From Pseudomonadota bacterium (GTDB lineage Bacteria > Bdellovibrionota > Oligoflexia > Oligoflexales > Oligoflexaceae), in assembly GCA_029556045.1 (NCBI GenBank), contig JAKQGS010000341.1, positions 1-32,405 of the forward strand: a DNA stretch of 32,405 bases, given 5' to 3'. The position numbers and the translations under genes are program-made. Under the pieces are notes generated by a model, which searched no databases, was not told the origin of the DNA, and saw nothing but the letters and a program-made list of their open reading frames with translations. This document shows, piece after piece, positions 25,452 to 32,405 of the stretch (position 1 is the stretch's first letter; every line of letters starts with the position of its first letter).

Positions 25452-28359
25452 GCTGTGCTGGTACGTACTCATCGCCATTGTGCTGGCAGGATTTCCCACC
25501 GGGAATCTTGTGGCCAAGCCGTGGGTTTTGGAGCCACGGGACTTACTAGCTCCTACAGCACAAGAGCGCCTGATAGGACGTTATCCCAGCATTGAGAATC
25601 CCAACGATCTTGAACTTCTCCTTCAAGCGTTGAGCCGGACCCACCCTTTCCTGGAACTGTCTGCAGTGGATGCCGGTGATCATGTCCGGATTTCCGGTAC
25701 CAGCGCCCGCAGCATCGGGGAAATATCCATTAAGCTGACCACCCGAAACTTCCAGAACGAGCTTCAATCCCGTCTTTACCGCTACATCGGGCAGGTGGAC
25801 TCCCCAGAGAATCGCTCCCGCATCGAGCTGGAAATCAAGCGATATCTGGAAAGTCGCGGTTTTTTCCGGACCCGCATCGCACTGGAAGTGGAATCCGTGA
25901 AAACCTGGCAGAGTTATCGCATTTTTGTCGATGAGGATTACCCCTGCCGCTTGAATCGCCTTGTCAGCCCGTTTTCGGTCCCCCGCGATGCAACGTTGGA
26001 CATCAAGATTGGCGATATTTGTGATGAGGAAGAGATCAAACAGAAATTATTGAAATTTGAAGAAGATGTTCGACAATTAGGCTATAAACAGGCCAGAATA
26101 CTTAAACCTAGAATCCAATATAACACGGCCAATAATACCGGCATTCTAACGCTGGATGGCTCGTTGGGGGATCGGGTTACCTACGTGGTGGACAGCCCGG
26201 TGCAAAAGCTCTTCTCTGATGAATTGGGTAACTTCGATAGTGACGACATTGACCCCGAAGCCATGGTTACTGAAATCACCCGTCGTTACCAAACCGCCGG
26301 TTATGCTGACGTCGAGGTTTCTCCTCCCAAGCGAAGGACGGAGGGGGGTGATCGTGTCACATACACCTACCAGGTTGAGCCCGGCCCTCTATACCTCATC
26401 ACCGATGTGCAAATCGAAGGCGCTACCGTATTGGGTAAAGATGAAGTCCTGGAAACCATGGATCTTGTATCGATCCTTAAGATCGAATATCCACCCCTCA
26501 ACTATGAAAAGATCCGTGAAGGTATGGAATCCCTGAAGTCCCGCTATAGCACCCTAGGCTACTGGGACTTTAAAGTGGCGTTCCCCCGGATTACCAAAGA
26601 TCCCAAGAATGGCACCGCCAAACTCGTCTATGTCATCTCAGAAGGAAAAAAGAGGATATTTGACGGCCTGTTGACGCAGGGTAACATCACCTTCAGTCAC
26701 GAGGAAATTCGGGAACTATTACCTCTGAAAACCAACGATGCATTGGTTTGGGCTGATCTCGTGCAGTTTGAACAAAAACTACGCTCCAGTTATAACCGCG
26801 CAGGATTTTTGTATGCTACCTTTAAAATCGATCTCATTCAAAGTCAGGGTTTGCGCGATATCCCCACAAAAATCAGTTTGACCATTGAAGAAAGCCGTCG
26901 GGTTAAAATCGGGGAAATCACTATCACGGGCTTGGTGACCACTCACCCCGTCGTCGTGCAACGGGAACTGCGCTTCAAAACAGGAGACTGGTATAACCCG
27001 GACAAGATCGAAGAGACCCGCACAGCACTCGTGGGTTTGGGACTATTCAGCACCGTCAACATCATACCATCCGATAGCAGCGCCCTGGCAGAAACCAGCG
27101 AAAATATCCCCTATACCATCACGGTACGTGAAGGCAAACCCGGCAGCGTAACTTTCGGACCCGGGTGGTCTTTGATCGATGGTGGTCGCTACACACTGGA
27201 GTCGTCCTATAACAACATCGGTGGTGTTGGACGCCAGGTGTTCATGAAAAGCAGCTTCAGTGAACAAAAGTCGCAGGAGTCGCTGGGTCATAAAACTTTG
27301 CTTGGCCGTACCATCACGGTCGGCTATATCGAACCTTATATATTCGATTGGCCAGTTAACGGTGCTATCACGGTTGGGCACAAAGCCGAGGCTGGCATTG
27401 GACGATGGGACCTGTCTCGTTCTGGCGAAGTCTCACTTACCCATACCCTGCGTTCCTGGATTCCCGGCGCTAAACTCATCACTTTTTATGGCCAGAAGAT
27501 CACGATCGAAGAAGCGGAAGAGGCACAAAAACGCAGCCTTGTGGCCACGGGTGACGTGCGCACCGGCCGCGTCGGGGTGGGATTCAATTTTGACCGCCGC
27601 AACAACCTCAGCTGGCCCACGGAGGGGTATACCTTTAACTCCGAAGTCAGCTGGGCCCGTTACTACCTGGGTGGTGACTTACAATACTTCCGCTGGGATT
27701 TTGGCAACAACTATTACTATGAATTGTACAAAAATTGGGTTGCTGCAGTGGGATACAGTTTTTCAGCTTTTGAAAATGTGGAACGCCGTGGTGCCATCCC
27801 TGATCTTCTTCCCTCCAGCGAGCGCCTCTATGCCGGTGGAGCCGAATCCAACCGCGGCTTTCGCCAAAACTCACTGGGGCCAATTTTCGACTATTATGAC
27901 GCCGAAGAAGGAGAACGCACCCAACTGGAATCAGGAGGCTCAAAAAGAGCGGTGTATCGAGCGGAACTTCGTTACCAAATAATTCAGGACACCATGGCGA
28001 TCTCCGGTTTCATGGATGCCAGCAACACTTTTTTTTCACCGCAGGAACACCTGCGCTTTCGCCAGGATTTTGCCCGACAGGAAACCGAGCCAGGACGCGC
28101 CCCTGCGACAATCCTGGATAACGAACCCTATGACTTCAGTCACCTGCTCCAGGATCCCACGATCATCTGGACGCGAAATTATACCTCTTACGGATTGTCC
28201 CTTAACTACCTGACCCCTTTGGGATCCTTTAACCTCTCGTATGGAATTCCCTTTAAACGCTGCCCAACTCCCGACAGCATCTGTGACGTTCCGCGGGGTA
28301 AAAGCGGCCCCCCACTCACCAGCGGGGTGTTCCACGTCAACGTGGGAGCCACTTTCTAG
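25372..28359 (+). CDS. Omp85 (BamA/TamA-family) outer-membrane assembly protein with about six POTRA units
   Basis: The start is placed at ATG 25372 (995 residues), with AAGGA just upstream. A start at 25327 adds 15 residues before the basic n-region. A hydrophobic segment (LCWYVLIAIVLAGF) is followed by a plausible cleavage site after LVA. Residues ~45-590 form about six POTRA-like units, each with a helix ending in a G-aromatic or G-hydrophobic pair (SRGFF, QLGYK, TAGYA, TLGYW, RAGFL, GLGLF). Residues ~590-995 are the 16-strand-type barrel, with NRGF (827-830) at the lid-loop VRGF position and a terminal Phe. E. coli TamA has 3 POTRAs and BamA 5. Overlap with tamB points to a TamA-like role. 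Its TAG stop lies inside the inverted repeat described below. Confidence 0.92.
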   Translation: MEQQRKTNRRNLPTPGWTLSSALVSPKLCWYVLIAIVLAGFPTGNLVAKPWVLEPRDLLAPTAQERLIGRYPSIENPNDLELLLQALSRTHPFLELSAVDAGDHVRISGTSARSIGEISIKLTTRNFQNELQSRLYRYIGQVDSPENRSRIELEIKRYLESRGFFRTRIALEVESVKTWQSYRIFVDEDYPCRLNRLVSPFSVPRDATLDIKIGDICDEEEIKQKLLKFEEDVRQLGYKQARILKPRIQYNTANNTGILTLDGSLGDRVTYVVDSPVQKLFSDELGNFDSDDIDPEAMVTEITRRYQTAGYADVEVSPPKRRTEGGDRVTYTYQVEPGPLYLITDVQIEGATVLGKDEVLETMDLVSILKIEYPPLNYEKIREGMESLKSRYSTLGYWDFKVAFPRITKDPKNGTAKLVYVISEGKKRIFDGLLTQGNITFSHEEIRELLPLKTNDALVWADLVQFEQKLRSSYNRAGFLYATFKIDLIQSQGLRDIPTKISLTIEESRRVKIGEITITGLVTTHPVVVQRELRFKTGDWYNPDKIEETRTALVGLGLFSTVNIIPSDSSALAETSENIPYTITVREGKPGSVTFGPGWSLIDGGRYTLESSYNNIGGVGRQVFMKSSFSEQKSQESLGHKTLLGRTITVGYIEPYIFDWPVNGAITVGHKAEAGIGRWDLSRSGEVSLTHTLRSWIPGAKLITFYGQKITIEEAEEAQKRSLVATGDVRTGRVGVGFNFDRRNNLSWPTEGYTFNSEVSWARYYLGGDLQYFRWDFGNNYYYELYKNWVAAVGYSFSAFENVERRGAIPDLLPSSERLYAGGAESNRGFRQNSLGPIFDYYDAEEGERTQLESGGSKRAVYRAELRYQIIQDTMAISGFMDASNTFFSPQEHLRFRQDFARQETEPGRAPATILDNEPYDFSHLLQDPTIIWTRNYTSYGLSLNYLTPLGSFNLSYGIPFKRCPTPDSICDVPRGKSGPPLTSGVFHVNVGATF

Positions 28360-28481
28360 AACTCATTTCTAAACCTCAGATGCTAGGCGTCGAGGAGCGC
28401 TGGCGCGGAGTTTACGCCGGGTAAATGAGCACCGACGCGACGAAGACAACAACGCAGATGGGGTTTAGAAATGAGTTCTAG
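28356..28481. repeat. 126-bp structured element with perfect 20-bp inverted repeats
   Basis: The left arm CTAGAACTCATTTCTAAACC (28356-28375) is exactly complementary to the right arm (28462-28481). The 86-base core is GC-rich and self-complementary. GCGTCG (28387-28392) pairs with CGACGC (28433-28438), and TTTAC (28411-28415) pairs with GTAAA (28421-28425), giving a nested rod. CAGATG occurs just inside each arm in the same orientation. The TAG stops of both convergent genes (28357-28359 plus, 28480-28478 minus) lie in the arms. It may be a bidirectional terminator, a structured RNA, or a small non-autonomous mobile element. No protein is encoded. Confidence 0.85.
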
Positions 28482-29482
28482 GGCATCCAAGCGGATGCCT
28501 CCCAAACAAACACCGAAGCATTGTGGAAATCATCGGAAAAACGGGTACTGAGCCAAAGTCGATCATCCGGATCAATCATGACATTGCGGATCTCTTTGAC
28601 CTCTTTAGGCAGTGTGATCTCCCGTTCAAAGGGCACATGATAGCAGGACTGGAAGCGGTAGATCAGTATCCGATGCCCTTTGGCATCCCCCAGCACGATC
28701 CTTCGACTCTTTTGACTAAGGCCTAGTCCGGCCAATTCGATTTTGTCGAGATCAGGACCTCCTGCCAGAAAACACTGCCGATCGACTTCACAATAACCCG
28801 GATGCTCCTTCGGACACCGCACGGTGACCAAGGGATATCCGGGTATACGGGTGGCCATCAGGAAAGGATGAACTCTGGCGGAGGCCCATTGATCCGGCAC
28901 ACGAACCATACCAGCACCAACGATTTCCCGGTCTATCCGCAAACGAAATCCTTTGATAAATTTGTCCCGTGTGATCGCCACCTCGTGCCGTGTCGGCTCC
29001 CCCCGCGGATCGGGAAAGGGCCGAATCTTGTCGATAACCATGGTTTGCACAAAGGCCGAAGGTCCCGCTTTTGGATCAAAGACGATCGCACGCATCCTCT
29101 TGCCATCGAGCCAGATCGTGCGCGGACCTTCCAACACTCCCGCTGTCCAGACTCCATCCCCCACCTTTTCACCAAAGGGAAGTCGCTCGCTCTGGGATAA
29201 ATCGTTTTTTCCCACATCAAAAGCTTTACGGGAGTCAGGAGCAGCCGCGTCAAATTTGGTCTTAATATAAAAATTACCCTGGAATGGGGCCATTAACAGG
29301 TGTTCTCCTGCCAAAATCATGGGCCCAAGATCACTCTCGATGGCGGGCTGTGCATATTTCAGTTTCATCCAATCCAATTTAGTTTTCGCCTCAACGGCGT
29401 ACGCTAAAGGATTGGTCATATTCACAATAAATGCCGACACTACCAAGAGAAGCGAGTGCTTGCCACATATACGGTCTTTCAT
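28478..29482 (-). CDS. Exported protein of unknown function
   Basis: This 334-residue product has a signal peptide: basic n-region, LLLVVSAFIV core, and cleavage near AYA at about residue 29. The rest is strand-rich with repeated D-x-x-G and W turns (for example VMIDPDDRLWLSTRF and RRIVLGDAKGHRILIYRF). There is a Cys-containing loop with CPKEHPGYCEVDRQC and a later Cys in FQSCYH. This could be a beta-propeller stabilised by disulphides in the periplasm. No family or catalytic motif is recognised. GGAGG lies 5 bases before ATG. The gene is divergent from the helical-repeat/HEPN-like gene (85 bases between starts) and convergent with the Omp85 gene, taking its TAG stop from the inverted-repeat element. 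Confidence 0.72.
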   Translation of the reverse strand: MKDRICGKHSLLLVVSAFIVNMTNPLAYAVEAKTKLDWMKLKYAQPAIESDLGPMILAGEHLLMAPFQGNFYIKTKFDAAAPDSRKAFDVGKNDLSQSERLPFGEKVGDGVWTAGVLEGPRTIWLDGKRMRAIVFDPKAGPSAFVQTMVIDKIRPFPDPRGEPTRHEVAITRDKFIKGFRLRIDREIVGAGMVRVPDQWASARVHPFLMATRIPGYPLVTVRCPKEHPGYCEVDRQCFLAGGPDLDKIELAGLGLSQKSRRIVLGDAKGHRILIYRFQSCYHVPFEREITLPKEVKEIRNVMIDPDDRLWLSTRFSDDFHNASVFVWEASAWMP

Positions 29483-29567
29483 ATTCCCCTCCCCACCGCA
29501 GGATCACTTCTATGATAAAATAGAAAGACATAAACCTGCCACTTGTTCCGATGCGGAGATACGACAC

Positions 29568-32129
29568 ATGGTTGCAAAAAACTCCCCCGCGGCCGCTAGT
29601 TTTCTGGAGGCCAAGAGTACCGAAGATCGTCTACGAATCCTGCAACAGCTGACCGATGATAGCAGCCGACTGCCTCTATCATTGACGGAAGACCTCTTCT
29701 GCCTCAATCTGCAACCGCGCCTGCAAGGGGCGTTGCTTAAAGCAACCACGGCCCCGACCCGGTTGGAGCTGGAAGATTTTCTGACTGCTAATCTGCGGCA
29801 GTGGGATCAGAACGTCGCGGCCATTGCTCTGTGGGAATGGGCATTACGCACCGACTGTGTTCTTTGGCATCGCGTGCTCCCCTTGGCTCATGACCCTCGC
29901 ATAGCGCAGCGGGTCGGTTACACCTTGCTTGATCTCGCCTGGTACAGCGCGGGAGATGAGCTGGTCCGGACCTTTGCCAATTTGGAGGGTCTGGAGGGCC
30001 TGTCACCCGCATTTCAAGCCATCCTGCTCTATCGTGCCGTTCAATGGGACACCCCCTCTGATCGCTTGCAGACTATCGCTCTCAAAATGCTGGATGAGCT
30101 GCACCAAAATCCCTTTCCCGGCGAAAAGACCATCCCCTATGCCATCGCTTATCTGTTGCGTTTTGAACCTGCAAGCATCCAAAAATCCCAGTTCTTTACC
30201 AACATTCAAGGGATGTGGCCGGATCTGGCGCGGTGGTTTACCCGGGCCAGCCAGAGTGGCGATCAAATCAGCGAACTTGAACATCAACTCAAAAAAAAGA
30301 AGGCGCCAGCGCTGGCGTTTTGGATGGATCACTGGCCTCACCTCTGGGATCGTCATAAAATTCAGGCTGACCTGCTCAGAGAGTGTCTTAACGCATTTAT
30401 ACAAGCCCCCAAGACAGGGGATTTAGCCGATGCCGCTAAAGCCTGGGAGCTTTTTGCCGGCATCCCCACCCCCGTGATGGAGCAATGTCTGTTGGGCATG
30501 GACAGTGATACAACATTGGCAGCTGCACTCGGATTGGTGGGCAACCTGCTCAACACCCGTGCCCCGCTCAGCCTTCTTGATAATATCAAAGACCGACTGA
30601 CCGCCAGCAATGACCCGGCAGCATTTGTTGCGGCACTACCGCAAAGGTTTCGCATCCAGTTGAATCAAGACGCTAAACCCGGCAGTGTGTTTTACCGTGT
30701 GTTTGAAGAGCAACGTTTTGTTCTGCAAACGACGCAAACAGATATCAGCTTTACCAGCTTATTTGAAAAACAAAATTCAGTCGCCGGGGAAGACGGCGAG
30801 CGCCGAACTTTCATGAACCTGGCCTATCGGGAAACATCCTTAGCACCCAAACAGGCAAACCCGGCGACGTATTGGGGAGCCTTGACCAATGCCTGGATTC
30901 AGCCGGAACCCAAACAAATTCCGACCATAGCCCAGTTGGCCCGACAGGCGTCACCCCTGTTTCAGATCTGTTACCTGCACACGCTGGGTCGCTTTCAACA
31001 CAATGACGAGGCTGCCCTCAAACTCCTGGATTTTATTCGCACCAGTGATGAGGACATTCTGGCCGCCGTGGTCCGGGCGCTGGCCGGCATCGGCACACAG
31101 CGGGCTCTTCAGGAGTTGATCTCTTTTTTAACTCGTCCCAATATCACCACTAACACCCAAATGGAGATCATCCAGATTCTGCAACAAGCGGACCTCTCCC
31201 AACTGCAAAAGGAATTGCGTTCGACGATATCCGACCTGCAGGCTGCCCCCAGCGCGGAAAGTCCGGCTTGGGATGTTAAGGAATCGTTGGCAAGTCTCTT
31301 GTCCATCGACCCTGAGACCCAGAGCGTGGTTTCTCCAGCTGCTCCCAGCAGTGATCAATCGTCACCGTCTACCGAAACACTGGATCAGTTGCTCCAGAAT
31401 AAAATTCCCAACTATGTGCGGCTATCCAGCGAAATCAAGCGAGCGTTACGTACGGCGCAGTTTTTTCATCTCAAGGTTCAAGGGGCGCGGGACCTACACA
31501 CCATCGACCTCATCCCTGCTATCGACATGCAGTACAAAGCTCTGGAGCTCTTGTTTCGTGAGAATTTTGAGGCATCCTGTTCCGACGTGATTTCCCAGGG
31601 TGTAATCGGTCGCAAATTGGATGTCATCGGCTACGCCCGACCGATACCTCCCGCGATGGATGAATTCGAGCGTTTTATTGAAACCCTAGACGTCGTCAAA
31701 ACCATCCCGTTTTTCTCCAAGTTCAAACTTCGCAAAATGCTACGAGCCATCTGCCAGTTCCGTCCGGGCAAACGCTTTACCCTGGATGGACTCAAAGCTT
31801 TTGCTTTGTTTTTCCTGTGCTTCAGCCGCAAGGAATGTCGCTACGGCCTGGCCAATCTCTTTCCTCTGCCAACGATGAACGACCGACAATTGGCGGAATT
31901 TTGTAAGATGCTGCACGTTTTTCAGGACTTCCGTAACCGTGCGGCTCACGAGGGTTTTCACCCGGACGCCAGCAACGACTTAGACAAGATATGGCGTGAC
32001 ACCGCTGAAATCATTCAGCACGCGGTGGCCATCAAACAATCGCTTGATGAATTGCAGGCCAACATGGTTGCCGGAGCAGCACCCTCCAGCAAGTCTCAAC
32101 CCACCGTGATACACAAAAGAGTGTCTTGA
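29568..32129 (+). CDS. Large helical-repeat protein with C-terminal HEPN-like region
   Basis: The start is placed at ATG 29568 (853 residues), with GGAG 9 bases upstream. An in-frame extension to 29319 would run antisense into the divergent exported gene. The protein is almost wholly helical and has no signal peptide or membrane span. Residues ~1-600 contain repeated helix pairs of HEAT/TPR character, clearest in AAVVRALAGIGTQRALQELISFL. A Ser/Pro linker follows at about 585-605. The last ~240 residues include helices around DMQYKALELLFRENF and FQDFRNRAAHEGFHPDA, where Arg789-x4-His794 fits the HEPN R-x4-6-H signature. HEPN domains are often RNases or nucleotide-binding modules in defence and stress systems, but some are inactive. 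Assignment to HEPN rests on this motif alone. Confidence 0.72.
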   Translation: MVAKNSPAAASFLEAKSTEDRLRILQQLTDDSSRLPLSLTEDLFCLNLQPRLQGALLKATTAPTRLELEDFLTANLRQWDQNVAAIALWEWALRTDCVLWHRVLPLAHDPRIAQRVGYTLLDLAWYSAGDELVRTFANLEGLEGLSPAFQAILLYRAVQWDTPSDRLQTIALKMLDELHQNPFPGEKTIPYAIAYLLRFEPASIQKSQFFTNIQGMWPDLARWFTRASQSGDQISELEHQLKKKKAPALAFWMDHWPHLWDRHKIQADLLRECLNAFIQAPKTGDLADAAKAWELFAGIPTPVMEQCLLGMDSDTTLAAALGLVGNLLNTRAPLSLLDNIKDRLTASNDPAAFVAALPQRFRIQLNQDAKPGSVFYRVFEEQRFVLQTTQTDISFTSLFEKQNSVAGEDGERRTFMNLAYRETSLAPKQANPATYWGALTNAWIQPEPKQIPTIAQLARQASPLFQICYLHTLGRFQHNDEAALKLLDFIRTSDEDILAAVVRALAGIGTQRALQELISFLTRPNITTNTQMEIIQILQQADLSQLQKELRSTISDLQAAPSAESPAWDVKESLASLLSIDPETQSVVSPAAPSSDQSSPSTETLDQLLQNKIPNYVRLSSEIKRALRTAQFFHLKVQGARDLHTIDLIPAIDMQYKALELLFRENFEASCSDVISQGVIGRKLDVIGYARPIPPAMDEFERFIETLDVVKTIPFFSKFKLRKMLRAICQFRPGKRFTLDGLKAFALFFLCFSRKECRYGLANLFPLPTMNDRQLAEFCKMLHVFQDFRNRAAHEGFHPDASNDLDKIWRDTAEIIQHAVAIKQSLDELQANMVAGAAPSSKSQPTVIHKRVS

Positions 32130-32400
32130 CGAGCCTGGCCCCGACCTACCCGAGGCTAGGGAATCGCATCTGCGGGTGCGTCGTCCCTCTGCCCTCTATT
32201 TAGGCAAGCTATTTATCTAATGGTTAAAGGCCATTACATAATAATTTTCAAGTTTCCCGCTCCCCAGCTCAGCCTCACGGTTGTTGTCGCCCGTCAAAAA
32301 TGGTATCTACCTTCAATCATAGAAAAATTCCGGGAATTAAGAACCCTCCGGAAAATCTGTCCCTGGTTGTTGCAACGACCTCGTTCGATAGGAGTCATAC
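32130..32400. other. Intergenic region after the helical-repeat gene
   Basis: No gene was found. It contains a G/C stem with one G-U pair (CCTGGCC 32134-32140 with GGCTAGG 32154-32160), a TTCCGG/CCGGAA dyad (32328-32333, 32348-32353), and the hairpin listed below. No promoter with both boxes is convincing. Confidence 0.5.
32218..32236 (+). terminator. Candidate terminator after the helical-repeat gene
   Basis: TAATGG (32218-32223) and CCATTA (32231-32236) form a perfect 6-bp stem with a 7-base loop, followed by an A/T-rich run ending TTTT (32243-32246). The stem is short and lies about 90 bases after the stop codon, so support is limited. Confidence 0.33.
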
Positions 32401-32405
32401 ATGTC
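32401..32405 (+). CDS. Start of a truncated gene at the window edge
   Basis: An ATG at 32401 is preceded by AGGAG (32390-32394) with 6-base spacing, the best ribosome site in the window. Only the first codon and two further bases are visible, so nothing can be said about the product. Confidence 0.5.

Noticed and set aside
29319..29567. Longer start for the helical-repeat gene
   Set aside because: The extension overlaps the signal-peptide end of the divergent gene, and ATG 29568 has a good GGAG site.

Overview
The window comes from a diderm (Gram-negative) bacterium. It encodes outer-membrane assembly proteins (TamB-like and Omp85/TamA-like), several lipoproteins with lipoboxes, an outer-membrane barrel protein and signal-peptide exoproteins. 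Base composition looks moderate, apart from a very AT-rich stretch at about 60-350. The mix of housekeeping genes with large unfamiliar lipoproteins would suit a deltaproteobacterial or Bdellovibrionota/Oligoflexia-type genome, but no rRNA or other decisive marker is present, so the lineage is a guess. No tRNA, rRNA, CRISPR array, transposase or phage gene was seen.

Layout. 1-554 is a non-coding leader. 555-1982 (+) is a DbpA-type DEAD-box RNA helicase. 2122-3813 (+) is a lipoprotein with a Cys-rich helical segment and a propeller-like repeat region. It converges on a minus-strand cluster of secreted proteins: a barrel protein (9734-8319), a lipoprotein with two similar beta-rich domains (8289-6481), and a lipoprotein nuclease fused to a 5'-nucleotidase C-terminal domain (6439-3884). 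A secreted phospholipase-D-family protein (11198-9924) lies just upstream. Together they could attack extracellular nucleic acid or phosphodiesters.

Next on the minus strand is a housekeeping block: purD, purE, a YrdC/TsaC-family gene, maf, a 2Fe-2S ferredoxin and cobalamin-dependent methionine synthase metH. It ends in a 15-bp-stem hairpin. Divergent from purD, an extended -10 promoter reads into a four-gene plus-strand block: a degenerate receiver-TPR protein, an ExeA/DamX-like AAA ATPase with a disordered tail, TamB, and a long Omp85 protein with about six POTRA-like units. This looks like an envelope-biogenesis operon with two added cytoplasmic components.

The most striking non-coding feature lies between the Omp85 gene and a convergent exported protein gene. 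It is a 126-bp element (28356-28481) bounded by perfect 20-bp inverted repeats, with a GC-rich self-complementary core. Both neighbouring genes take their TAG stop codon from its arms. The window closes with a large plus-strand helical-repeat protein carrying a HEPN-like RNRAAH motif (29568-32129) and the first codon of a further gene at 32401.
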